From Bacteroides fragilis (lineage in GTDB: Bacteria; Bacteroidota; Bacteroidia; Bacteroidales; Bacteroidaceae), in assembly GCF_019583405.1 (NCBI RefSeq), contig NZ_SZUU01000001.1, forward strand, positions 124,001 through 188,000: DNA of 64,000 bases. Direction: 5' to 3'. Shown here piece after piece: positions 32,255 to 39,636 of the stretch. The first letter of the stretch is position 1. Every line of letters starts with the position of its first letter. The position numbers and the translations under genes are program-made. The notes beneath the pieces were generated by a model that searched no databases, was not told the DNA's origin, and was given only the letters and a program-made list of their open reading frames with translations.

Positions 32255-33928
32255 TTAATTGTTGGTTAATATTTCTACAGCCTGTTTTAACGTGCGATCA
32301 ATATGGGTATAAGGTGAAAGGGCCATTTCATAAATTTCTTCTTCGGTTAGTGGTTCCATTAGGAAGTCCGGTTTAATTCCGATTCCTTCTATTACAGTAT
32401 GAGTTGCATCCTGCATTGCAAGTAAAGGCATATAAAACTCTAAGTAATCACCGACTTTACCTCTCAGCCCTCCGTTAAACTGATCCGAATCTCCTAATCC
32501 GGCAGTTGCACCGGCACTATAATGTCCTACGACAGTGACATGTTTCCCCTGGCTTTTTAGCATTAGGGTACTGATTTCAGACATACTTGCACTGTTCTTG
32601 TCTAAGAGAATAACTACCGGTATTTCTTTTTTTATCCCAATGTCTGTTGGCTTTGTCATGCAGGGTGTCCATGGGGTATAACTGAATGGATTATTGTCTT
32701 CTTTGAACCTCTGGTAGCCAAAGATGGCGTCTTTGGTGATAAAGCGATCTGTAAATGTTCTTGCATCAAGAACCATACCACCACCGTTTCCTCTAAGATC
32801 CAGTATTATCTTTTTTATATCCCCGTTTTTGAGGGGTACCAGGAAATTCTTATAGAAATCTATCTTATATCGGTTATTGATAACATTGTCTATATCCGAG
32901 AGAAAAATTGTATACTCACACGCTAATTGTAAATGCTCGGTCGAGCGTTGTTTAAACCACTTGGTATAATTCGGATTTTGTTTAAACTCTTTCAGACCAC
33001 TTAGCTGTGATAGTTCTATATTTATATTAGGGGCATTCTGTTGGGCTTTGGATAATGCCTTGATAAAACCATCATCTATAGTTTCGGATTGCTTAAAGTT
33101 CTCTATTTTTTTTATTGCATCTTGCGCGATCTCGGACATCATGAAAGAGTTAAACTTATCTATATATTCTATAGACTTCTCAATCAGGACACTTTTTACA
33201 GCAGGGTCTTTTATTTTCGCTTCAATGGTATCTCTTATCTCTTTTCCTGTTAAATAATACGGGCTTTTATCATCTATAACCAAGTATTCATCACCAAAAG
33301 AAACTATATAATCATTACTTATTGTAAACGACTTAAAACCGAAATAGTATATGTCGGGATTGTCTGATAAGAAGCCACCTAACATATCATTTTTATGTCC
33401 GAATACTCCTGTGTCAGGTTGTATCTTAGATTTCATATATTCATACTTTAGATCAAAAGGATAAGCATATATCTTGTCTTTACTCTTCATTCCACCATAA
33501 AAAATGGCGCTTTTGAAATAACTATGTGACACGGGAAGTGATATTTTTACATAGAAATGTCGGTCTATGATAGGATCAATGATTTCTGTAAAGTATTCTA
33601 TTGCTTTGTTACAATCATCTGATATTTCAGCTTTGGTATACTGTTTATCCCTGTTAAACGTTTTTAATTCTTTGAACTTTGGAGTATATTCTTTATATAT
33701 CGCTTCCCAGTTCAAACTACTTTGTTCGTAAAAATAATTGTATTTCTGGTTCATTGTATTCCAAAACACATTGAACAGGTCAGAATACGATTTTATATCA
33801 CTTGCTGTATACCGTGTTGGTTCTTTGGTTGATTCTGTAACGTCTTCAACGCAACTTCCAGAAATAAAGAGCACAAGAAATAAAAGAAAGAAGTGACGTA
33901 ATGTCCAATTATATTTTTTAGTTTTCAT
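32255..33928 (-). CDS. S41-family peptidase lipoprotein
   Basis: 557-residue exported lipoprotein: MKTKKYNWTLRHFFLLFLVLFI then the lipobox SGSC. A long N-terminal region with no obvious PDZ domain precedes the S41 (tail-specific protease) core, with IILDLRGNGGGMVLDARTF near 372, IPVVILLDKNSASMSEISTLMLKSQGK with the catalytic Ser in SASMSE and the Lys five turns later, and VEGIGIKPD at the end. It should sit at the inner or outer membrane facing the periplasm and degrade or trim proteins. It begins 11 bp after the barrel gene, forming a two-gene operon. Confidence 0.85.
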   Translation of the reverse strand: MKTKKYNWTLRHFFLLFLVLFISGSCVEDVTESTKEPTRYTASDIKSYSDLFNVFWNTMNQKYNYFYEQSSLNWEAIYKEYTPKFKELKTFNRDKQYTKAEISDDCNKAIEYFTEIIDPIIDRHFYVKISLPVSHSYFKSAIFYGGMKSKDKIYAYPFDLKYEYMKSKIQPDTGVFGHKNDMLGGFLSDNPDIYYFGFKSFTISNDYIVSFGDEYLVIDDKSPYYLTGKEIRDTIEAKIKDPAVKSVLIEKSIEYIDKFNSFMMSEIAQDAIKKIENFKQSETIDDGFIKALSKAQQNAPNINIELSQLSGLKEFKQNPNYTKWFKQRSTEHLQLACEYTIFLSDIDNVINNRYKIDFYKNFLVPLKNGDIKKIILDLRGNGGGMVLDARTFTDRFITKDAIFGYQRFKEDNNPFSYTPWTPCMTKPTDIGIKKEIPVVILLDKNSASMSEISTLMLKSQGKHVTVVGHYSAGATAGLGDSDQFNGGLRGKVGDYLEFYMPLLAMQDATHTVIEGIGIKPDFLMEPLTEEEIYEMALSPYTHIDRTLKQAVEILTNN

Positions 33929-33939
33929 AATCTATAGTT

Positions 33940-34650
33940 TTAGAATTTATAGGCGACGCCCAATGATATTATGTTTGAGATTCTTCTTGATTTACGATTC
34001 GAAGAAGTTTTTGCTTTGTATATGTCGGTTAGACCATACTGATAGGTGTATGAAGCAAAAACATCGATCTTTTTAAAAGAATAACCGATTTCTCCTGTGC
34101 CCTCTATCCCGAACAGGTTTCTTTTCAAGTTATTTTCATTTCGCTTGAAATCATACGTTTCATTCACTTGAGCTCTGATATAGGAACCGTCTTTCTGTAA
34201 TTGTGCAAAGATCGGGTATTCTCCTTTCCGGTGCATTCTTGTAAAGTATTCATAGTAAACACCGCCTTGAATTTTGAGCCATACACCATTCTCTTTATAA
34301 GGGTTATTGAAAATATATAACCCTACATTCAGCGGTACATTTATAAAGTTGTTTTTATACAGTGTATGCGTTCCCGTAATATTATCCGTCTTTTTATATT
34401 CATAGTTTCTTTGTATGAATCCCAGACCTGTTCCCACAATAAAGTCTTTAAAAAAGTTATATTCAAGATTTACACCGGTTGCAACCCCTGTTTGGGTATT
34501 GTAACGTGTATTGACCAGATTGGAAACGTCGCTACTTAAAATACTCCTGGAGATACCGACATCCAAACTAACTTTTAATTTCTGTGCTTTTACAGATGAA
34601 GGAATTGTTATAATTCCTAACAGAATGAAAATTGCTACTTGTTTTTTCAT
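33940..34650 (-). CDS. Outer-membrane beta-barrel protein
   Basis: 236-residue exported protein: signal peptide MKKQVAIFILLGIITIPSSVKA, then alternating beta strands (KLKVSLDVGISRSIL, GVATGVNLEYNFFKDFIVGTGLGFIQRNYEY, GEIGYSFKKIDVFASYTYQYG) and a terminal ISLGVAYKF with the C-terminal Phe of outer-membrane barrels. Probably eight to ten strands of the PorT/OmpA-like beta-brl type. ATG 34650 starts the signal peptide; an upstream in-frame start at 34674 is unnecessary. In an operon with the S41 lipoprotein. Confidence 0.83.
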   Translation of the reverse strand: MKKQVAIFILLGIITIPSSVKAQKLKVSLDVGISRSILSSDVSNLVNTRYNTQTGVATGVNLEYNFFKDFIVGTGLGFIQRNYEYKKTDNITGTHTLYKNNFINVPLNVGLYIFNNPYKENGVWLKIQGGVYYEYFTRMHRKGEYPIFAQLQKDGSYIRAQVNETYDFKRNENNLKRNLFGIEGTGEIGYSFKKIDVFASYTYQYGLTDIYKAKTSSNRKSRRISNIISLGVAYKF

Positions 34651-35134
34651 AAAATTAATGTTTAAATTAAACAAAGAACCAAACGGATGTTGTGGTTCGA
34701 ATAAGCAAATTATAGTGGATTAAATTAGGTATAATACGAACAGGTATAGACTGTGTATTAATGTTGTCACGAGAAACGTGCAACGGAACTGTATCATCAA
34801 TGGGATTTTATGCTATTCAGATCCATAGCATGCTCAATCATATTCAGGTATCTTATGATTGAAATATCACTTGGCGAATTCTTCTTGTGGAAAGAATCCG
34901 CCTACATCTGATTATCTCTATAAACTTTAAATTTCTTCATATATATTCAGGTTTTGATTAAAATAGGTACTTCTATATTTTACAAAACTATTATTCTATG
35001 CTGGAAAACAAACACATTTCATTGCTTTTTTTTAAAATTTATATGAAAAATACCACAAATATGTTAGATGATATTGGTAATATTACCTTTTCGGCATCCA
35101 TCTGACTGATGCTATTTCGTTTTTTTCTCTTCGA
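34651..35134. other. Intergenic region with small hairpins
   Basis: No gene seen. Two hairpins lie in series: ATGCTAT/ATAGCAT (34810-34831) and CAATCATA/TATGATTG (34835-34861). The rest is AT-rich. The promoter of the minus-strand barrel-protease operon must lie near 34660-34740, where imperfect TAATTTG and TTCTTTG elements occur. Confidence 0.45.
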
Positions 35135-35290
35135 TTTAAAAGAAATCTCCCGGTTTTCGGAAGGCCAATATGCTCATCAGAAATTCATAATTGTTCCCGC
35201 CCTTTTTATCCCATATTTTTGTATCGTAAGCTTGCAGAAATAGTTAAAACGTATAGGTGGGTTTCGAAAAGCCTTTGATAGAGTAGAACA
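35135..35290 (+). promoter_or_regulatory. Repeated promoter/leader module, copy 2
   Basis: Starts TTTAAAAGAAATCTCC, contains TTG (35191-35193), 20 bp, TATTTTTG (35214-35221), then GTAAGCTTGCAG and GGTGGGTTTCGAAAAGCC. It drives the propeller-like gene at 35305. Closest copy is at 37892; related sequence lies at 28041, 37032 and, leader part only, 36251. Confidence 0.75.
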
Positions 35291-35304
35291 ATATTTTTAG
35301 GGTT

Positions 35305-36234
35305 ATGAATGAAAAGATGGACACAGCAGGTTTCAACATAGGAAATATTGCGGGTAACGGAAAAGCGGGCAACCTGCTTAATGTGAAAGGTATGAAGAGA
35401 GGAAATTGGAGTTATTTCTTTTCACCAATGGTGAGATTTGAGGAGAATGGTCAGAATTTTCTTTTTTCTCATAGTGCTGATGGAAATAAGATTAAGTTGT
35501 CATCTCTGACGTCAGAGGGAGAAGGTCAGGTTTTTATCGATGATAAATGGCATTGGTATTATAATTCTCAGGTTCCGTTTGTTGAGAATGGAAAAAATTA
35601 CATATTCTGTTATAGTAACAGAGGAAATCGGTGGTTTATTTCTGAGTTATCTACTAAATGGGATGGACAGAAAGAAATAAAAAATGGCCAGGGATTCGGC
35701 AAAGACTATGATGTTATGATCCCCTTTAATGAAAACGGTAAAAATTATATTTTTGCTCATAGCAGTTCGGATAAGAGTTGGTTTATGACTGAGTTGTCCA
35801 CTAATTGGGATGGAAAGAACAGGATTAAAGAAGGGCGTTGGGCACGTTTTTACAAGGTTTTGATACCTTTTGTCGAAAATGGGCGTAGTTATTTGTTTGC
35901 GCATAGTGCACAAGACAATCGATGGTTTGTTTCTGAGTTATCTACAAAATGGAACGGTCAATCAGAATTGAGATGTGGCAATTGGGCACGCTATTACCCA
36001 AGTGTGACTGCATTTGTGCATTTGGGCAAACCTATTGCATATTTCCACAGCGAGAAAGATAGACGTTGGTTTATGTGGGAACTTTCTACAGATAGAAAAA
36101 CAGACAAAGATTTAAATAATGGAAATCTTGATTCGTTTTATGATACGGTTACTTCGTTCAAAGAGAATCAAGCATGTTATATACTTGCACAAAGCAGCAA
36201 AACCAAGGAGTTCTTTATTTGTCCGGTACTTTAG
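35305..36234 (+). CDS. Tandem-repeat protein, probable six-bladed beta-propeller
   Basis: 309 residues without signal peptide or membrane span. About six copies of a 47-49-residue unit run from residue 32 to the end. The pattern is W/Y...Y...PFvENGknYiFaHSs.dnrWFisELST.WdGq..I..G. The last unit is incomplete and the N-terminal segment NGKAGNLLNVKGMKR could complete it, the usual closure of a propeller. Units 2-4 are most alike, showing recent duplication. I do not recognise a named family; lectin-like or tectonin-like propellers are the nearest idea. Driven by the repeated promoter module. Cytoplasmic unless exported without a classical signal. Confidence 0.7.
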   Translation: MNEKMDTAGFNIGNIAGNGKAGNLLNVKGMKRGNWSYFFSPMVRFEENGQNFLFSHSADGNKIKLSSLTSEGEGQVFIDDKWHWYYNSQVPFVENGKNYIFCYSNRGNRWFISELSTKWDGQKEIKNGQGFGKDYDVMIPFNENGKNYIFAHSSSDKSWFMTELSTNWDGKNRIKEGRWARFYKVLIPFVENGRSYLFAHSAQDNRWFVSELSTKWNGQSELRCGNWARYYPSVTAFVHLGKPIAYFHSEKDRRWFMWELSTDRKTDKDLNNGNLDSFYDTVTSFKENQACYILAQSSKTKEFFICPVL

Positions 36235-36568
36235 TTGATGTGCTTTAAATGTTATGGGCGGGTTCTGAAAAGTGATCACAGGGTAGGAAGAAATATCCGA
36301 GGTAGTATGGAAATATATTGCTTGAGTAGTAAATCGGTAACCCTGGCACCTAAAGTAACTATCTCCAATATTGTGTAAACGGAAAACTACGCGATTCTTC
36401 TCGTTGTTTCTCTTATAATCGTGTAAGGCTCCGGATCGAAAGATTCGGAGCTTATTGTGTATTTATTCCCCAAAGTGTGTGTCTATTCCCCATTTATTTC
36501 CCAATCTTTTTTTTATTATATTGAATGTAACTTGCTGTTTTATAGTTGCTTTGTGGCCTGTTAGTATT
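36235..36568. other. Intergenic region with a partial leader copy and a terminator
   Basis: No gene seen. A fragment of the repeated leader (GGGCGGGTTCTGAAAAG near 36255, then CAGGGTAGGAAG) sits without a promoter. The hairpin at 36425-36460 is probably the terminator of the propeller gene. Confidence 0.5.
36425..36460 (+). terminator. Hairpin terminator after the propeller-like gene
   Basis: GCTCCGGATC with GATTCGGAGC around GAAA. Nearly the same hairpin recurs at 37215. Confidence 0.65.
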
Positions 36569-36585
36569 CTGGCATGTCCTTTGTC
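36569..36585 (+). promoter_or_regulatory. Sigma-54 (RpoN) type promoter
   Basis: CTGGCATG, 4 bp, TTGTC: good -24 and fair -12 elements, 54 bp before the gene start. Same -24 box and spacing as the site at 27567. Confidence 0.6.
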
Positions 36586-36638
36586 TTTTATTTAGCATAA
36601 GAGTTAGTTTTAATTATTCACACTAAAAAATTACGATT

Positions 36639-36968
36639 ATGAAAAAGGTATTAGTAGCATTAGCAATGATTATGGGATTAGGCACTTCAGTAGCATTTGC
36701 CGGCGTATCGGGTGACACTTTAGCAGTAGAACGAACTCTGCAAACTCCTCAGGACGAATTTACAAAAGTTGCCGCAAAGGAACTTCCTACTCCTGTCATC
36801 AATGCATTGGCCAAAGATTATGAAGGTGCTTCTATAAAAGAGGCTTTCGTTTCGGAAAGAGAAACTGGTAAGGTATATAAAGTGATTGTGACTGTAACCA
36901 AGGAAGATCAATCTACAGAAGATGTCACTGTTCTTTTGAATGAGAAAGGTGAGATTGTGAAGGAATAG
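36639..36968 (+). CDS. Secreted PepSY-like (DUF2874-type) protein, paralogue
   Basis: 109-residue exported protein: signal peptide MKKVLVALAMIMGLGTSVAFA, then one PepSY-like unit (LPTPVINALAKDYEGASIKEAFVSERETGKVYKVIVTVTKEDQSTEDVTVLLNEKGEIVKE). It shares signal peptide, core pattern, sigma-54-type promoter and hairpin terminator with the gene at 27646, so the two arose by duplication of the whole transcription unit. Probably periplasmic; ligand unknown. Confidence 0.8.
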   Translation: MKKVLVALAMIMGLGTSVAFAGVSGDTLAVERTLQTPQDEFTKVAAKELPTPVINALAKDYEGASIKEAFVSERETGKVYKVIVTVTKEDQSTEDVTVLLNEKGEIVKE

Positions 36969-37000
36969 TGAGCTTTTCAACTTAATTTCTACTTTTATGG

Positions 37001-37028
37001 CCCTGGTTCTTAGGAATCGGGGCTTTCT
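37001..37028 (+). terminator. Terminator of the second PepSY-like gene
   Basis: GCCCTGGTTC with GAATCGGGGC, then TTTCTC. Its base sequence parallels the terminator at 28003. Confidence 0.8.
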
Positions 37029-37031
37029 CAT

Positions 37032-37252
37032 TTAAGAGAAATCTCCCCGCTTCCAGAAGGTTAGTCTGCTTATTTAAGATTTATAATTGTTCCCGGTTTC
37101 CTTCTCTTTGGAGTTGGCAATTTTTTATATACCCCGCCTTTCTGATTCGAGGTATACCGGAAAGAAATACCATCTTTGTCACGTAGAAGCTAACATTGTT
37201 ATTTAACAGAATGTGTAAGGCTCCGGGTTGAAAGGCTCGGAGCCTTACTTTT
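37032..37252 (+). other. Decayed promoter/leader module and orphan terminator with no gene between
   Basis: TTTAAGAGAAATCTCC to AATTGTTCCCG repeats the module of 35135 and 37892, but the spacer is shortened so that only TCTCTTTG follows, 13 bp after TTG. Then about 100 bp of nothing recognisable and a perfect 11-bp terminator stem (GTAAGGCTCCG with CGGAGCCTTAC, 37215-37248). It looks like a transcription unit that lost its gene. Confidence 0.5.
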
Positions 37253-37318
37253 GGGGAAAATAATCAAATCTTGTGTTATGGATTATGGTTAATGTGCATT
37301 TTGTCAATGAATGCATAG

Positions 37319-37498
37319 CTAAAATTTAGCCATGCCAGTTAGTATGTATTTGCCTTTTAAATTATGTTTTTTCATATAGGCTCGGACTTCTGCACGACAA
37401 GCTACCATTAGTTCATAACCTTCTAAATACCCGCCTATGGCTTTAATGAATGAATATTCTATATTATCATGAATGAAAGAAATGCGATGATTTTCCAT
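37319..37498 (-). CDS. Small hypothetical protein
   Basis: 59 residues from ATG 37498: MENHRISFIHDNIEYSFIKA, then GYLEGYELMVACRAEVRAYMKKHNLKGKYILTGMAKF. An upstream in-frame ATG adds two residues. No signal, membrane span or known motif. Two overlapping minus-strand -7 elements (TAAATTTG and TACATTTG, about 37518-37533) lie just upstream, supporting expression. Function unknown. Confidence 0.45.
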   Translation of the reverse strand: MENHRISFIHDNIEYSFIKAIGGYLEGYELMVACRAEVRAYMKKHNLKGKYILTGMAKF

Positions 37499-37517
37499 AA
37501 TCATTTTTTAGAGTGTG

Positions 37518-37533
37518 AGCAAATGTACAAATT
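37518..37533 (-). promoter_or_regulatory. -7 promoter elements of the small gene at 37319
   Basis: TAAATTTG and TACATTTG in tandem on the minus strand, both exact TAnnTTTG matches; no clear -33. Confidence 0.45.
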
Positions 37534-37629
37534 TAATAGACTCTAACGATGAAAATGAAGGAATATATTCGGAAGAGAAAAAAGGCTAATAAGATTTTGT
37601 TACTTAATAGTGGTAGAATATTTTTTATG

Positions 37630-37659
37630 CACAGTTATCATAAGCTTATGATAACTGTG
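37630..37659. repeat. 30-bp perfect palindrome
   Basis: CACAGTTATCATAAG is followed directly by its exact reverse complement with no loop and an AAGCTT centre. No T-run follows, so it is not an ordinary terminator. It lies in a 550-bp stretch without any convincing gene. It could be a dimeric regulator or recombinase site. Confidence 0.9.
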
Positions 37660-37891
37660 TAGGAGAAGGGAAAGCGGCTTGTATGCGTTCATTGGCGTAT
37701 TGCAAAGGAAGGCTGCTGGATACGTCTATCTTATGTATTTCAAATTTTCTTTTCATCATTCTATTTCATTTGAGTTGTACCTTAACAAAGCGTTGCGGCA
37801 TTTGATTCGTTCGGTTAGATTTTTTGGGTATTTTCTTCATAAATTATTTTTAGGCTTGGTTATTTGATTCGTTAAATTTTTAGGGTAAGAT
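37660..37891. other. Intergenic sequence without recognisable features
   Basis: An open frame of 62 codons at 37679 has no start context, promoter or motif and a basic/hydrophobic composition typical of AT-rich noise. Nothing else seen. Confidence 0.4.
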
Positions 37892-38045
37892 ATTTAAGAG
37901 AAATTTTTTCGTTTCTGAAAGATCAATCAACCTATCTAAAATTTATAATTGTTCTTGGCTCTCTATCCCTATATCTTTGCAATGTAAGCTTACGGAGATA
38001 GTTAATTTATAGGCGGGTTCCGAAAAGCCTTTAAGAGAGTAGGAA
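37892..38045 (+). promoter_or_regulatory. Repeated promoter/leader module, copy 4
   Basis: TTTAAGAGAAAT start, TTG (37949-37951), 20 bp, TATCTTTG (37972-37979), then GTAAGCTTACGG and GGCGGGTTCCGAAAAGCC ending AGAGAGTAGG. Leads straight into the small gene at 38053. Matches copy 2 along its whole length. Confidence 0.75.
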
Positions 38046-38052
38046 AAAAATT

Positions 38053-38277
38053 ATGATTATGTGGCAAACATTTTATGTAGAAATAAGAGATACCGCTACA
38101 AACGCGGTTTTAATAGTACGGCAAGCTGTCGAGGAAACAGCTTCCTATCAAGCTGCTGCTGATAAAATTATTCTTGCCAATAGAGTTCTTCTTTTGAATC
38201 GTAAGGTGATTATTGAGGTTTGGGATAGATTTAACCAGAATCCGTCAATAGCTACCTGGTCAAAGACTGTTATTTAA
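38053..38277 (+). CDS. Small hypothetical protein behind the repeated promoter module
   Basis: 74 residues (72 if ATG 38059 is used): MIMWQTFYVEIRDTATNAVL, then IVRQAVEETASYQAAADKIILANRVLLLNRKVIIEVWDRFNQNP. No signal peptide; it reads as a small alpha/beta protein. Not recognised. A real gene is supported by the module that ends 7 bp upstream and by the hairpin after the stop. Confidence 0.6.
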   Translation: MIMWQTFYVEIRDTATNAVLIVRQAVEETASYQAAADKIILANRVLLLNRKVIIEVWDRFNQNPSIATWSKTVI

Positions 38278-38290
38278 GTTGGTGCTATTT

Positions 38291-38320
38291 TTAAAGGCAG
38301 CCGAATAAGCTGCCTTTATA
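38291..38320 (+). terminator. Hairpin after the small gene
   Basis: AAAGGCAGC (38293-38301) pairs with GCTGCCTTT (38309-38317); only a short T-rich tail. Confidence 0.6.
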
Positions 38321-38373
38321 CTTACTTTCTTTCCTGAAGATGTATTCAATAAGCTTGAAGTTTGCTTCATTAA

Positions 38374-38556
38374 TTAGAGAGAAATCTTTCTGTATATAAA
38401 GGTCTGTAACCTTCCGTTTTTTAGTTCGTTTTCACGAACGACAATTTCTGTTGTGATGAATCTTGTATCAGAGTTATGTGCTACTCTGATTCTTATTTTA
38501 TGTGTCCCGTCTGATAGTTTTTTAGCTGGGACAATTACCAATGAAAATGTAGCCAT
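38374..38556 (-). pseudogene. N-terminal remnant of a tyrosine-type integrase
   Basis: 60 residues, MATFSLVIVPAKKLSDGTHK, then IRIRVAHNSDTRFITTEIVVRENELKNGRLQ. This matches the arm-type DNA-binding domain at the start of Bacteroides phage/transposon integrases (aliphatic strand, DGTxxIxIRVxHxxxTRxIxTxIxV, KNG). Intact enzymes have about 370-410 residues with a catalytic Arg...Tyr domain; none follows on this strand. Four imperfect copies of TCCGACCATAA lie upstream at 38588-38632. A scar of a lost mobile element. Confidence 0.65.
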
Positions 38557-38587
38557 ACTTTATTCTGTTTTCGATCGTATCATGTTT

Positions 38588-38632
38588 TCCGACCATAATC
38601 CGACCATAATCCGACCATTTTTCGACCATTAT
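38588..38632. repeat. Tandem 11-12-bp direct repeats upstream of the integrase remnant
   Basis: TCCGACCATAA occurs twice exactly, then CCGACCATTTT and CGACCATTATA. Position just upstream of an integrase start suggests arm-binding sites of that integrase or of its regulator. Confidence 0.7.
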
Positions 38633-38740
38633 ATAGCGTCAAAAGTGACATTATGATTTGTTTTAATTCTCTAATATGGGCTACTAATAGATATAAAAAA
38701 AGTTCGATTGTGAATGTAACTTACTGAATTACAGCAAAAA

Positions 38741-38785
38741 GAAAGCCGGAAGCTCATGCTCGCTTGCAGGCTTCCGACTCAACAC
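38741..38785 (-). terminator. Terminator of the LytTR two-component operon
   Basis: On the minus strand GTCGGAAGC pairs with GCTTCCGGC around a longer internal stretch, then TTTCTTTTT. Lies about 150 bp after the response regulator stop. Confidence 0.7.
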
Positions 38786-38937
38786 AAAAACTAAACTAGA
38801 CTTAACTAAACTATTCTATTCTTGGAAGTTTCACAACTTCCGTTCTGTTTGTTACAAAGATAGAGATTTTTTTGTTTATATATAAATAATAATCGACAAA
38901 TGCTCACATTTTACCGATAAATCAGCTGCAAATCCTT

Positions 38938-39636
38938 TCAACTTCGTTCGTCAAGGAAAGCTTGGAAAGCTTGTTTGTAGCTATCGCTGACGGGGATGTA
39001 GGTCTTATCGAATACGATGCGGCCGCGGTCGATGATGCGTATTTTGTCCTTTTGGACAATGAAAGAGCGGTGTACACGTATAAAGCGGGTGGGGGGAAGC
39101 AGCTCTTCCATGGACTTCATACTCATAAGTGATAGGATGGGCTTGGGAGCATCTTCGGTATAGATTTTGATATAGTCCTTCAGACCTTCTATGTACAATA
39201 TCTTTTTGAGCTCTACCTGTACCAGTTTGTAGTCGCTCTTCACGAAAATACTGTCTATTTCCTCGGGTTTCTGAACGAGTTCGAACCACTGCAATGCCTT
39301 GTTGGCCGCCTGCAGGAAGTCGACATACGAGATGGGCTTGAGCAGGTAGTCCAGTGCGTTGACCCGGTATCCGTCGATGGCGTATTGACCGAAGGCGGTG
39401 GTAAAGACAATACGGGTACGGGCATCTACCATTTTAGAGAATTCCAGGCCGTTAAGCTCCGGCATCTGGATATCCAAAAACAGCAGGTCAATCTGATGTC
39501 CCGGAAGTTCTTTCATGGCTTGTACAGCGCTGGAATACTTTCCTGCCAGTTCAAGGAAAGGGGTTTTGTTGACGTAACTCTCCAGCAGGCTGAGTGCCAG
39601 AGGCTCGTCGTCTACTATGGCGCAATGTAGTTTCAC
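38938..39636 (-). CDS. LytTR-family response regulator
   Basis: 232-residue regulator. Receiver domain at 1-120 with acidic pair DD near 9-10, phospho-acceptor Asp55 in LFLDIQMPE and the Lys of LLKPIS near 100. LytTR DNA-binding domain from about 135 (IFVKSDYKLVQVELKKILYIEGLKDYIKIYT, FIRVHRSFIV). It binds DNA as a dimer after phosphorylation by the kinase encoded just upstream, with a 4-bp gene overlap. Likely targets include the adjacent efflux operon, but this is inference. Confidence 0.93.
   Translation of the reverse strand: MKLHCAIVDDEPLALSLLESYVNKTPFLELAGKYSSAVQAMKELPGHQIDLLFLDIQMPELNGLEFSKMVDARTRIVFTTAFGQYAIDGYRVNALDYLLKPISYVDFLQAANKALQWFELVQKPEEIDSIFVKSDYKLVQVELKKILYIEGLKDYIKIYTEDAPKPILSLMSMKSMEELLPPTRFIRVHRSFIVQKDKIRIIDRGRIVFDKTYIPVSDSYKQAFQAFLDERS

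Noticed and set aside
36425..37252. GGCTCCGG...CGGAGCC hairpins as a transposable repeat
   Set aside because: Both copies sit where a terminator is expected and are followed by short T stretches; duplication of transcription units explains them.
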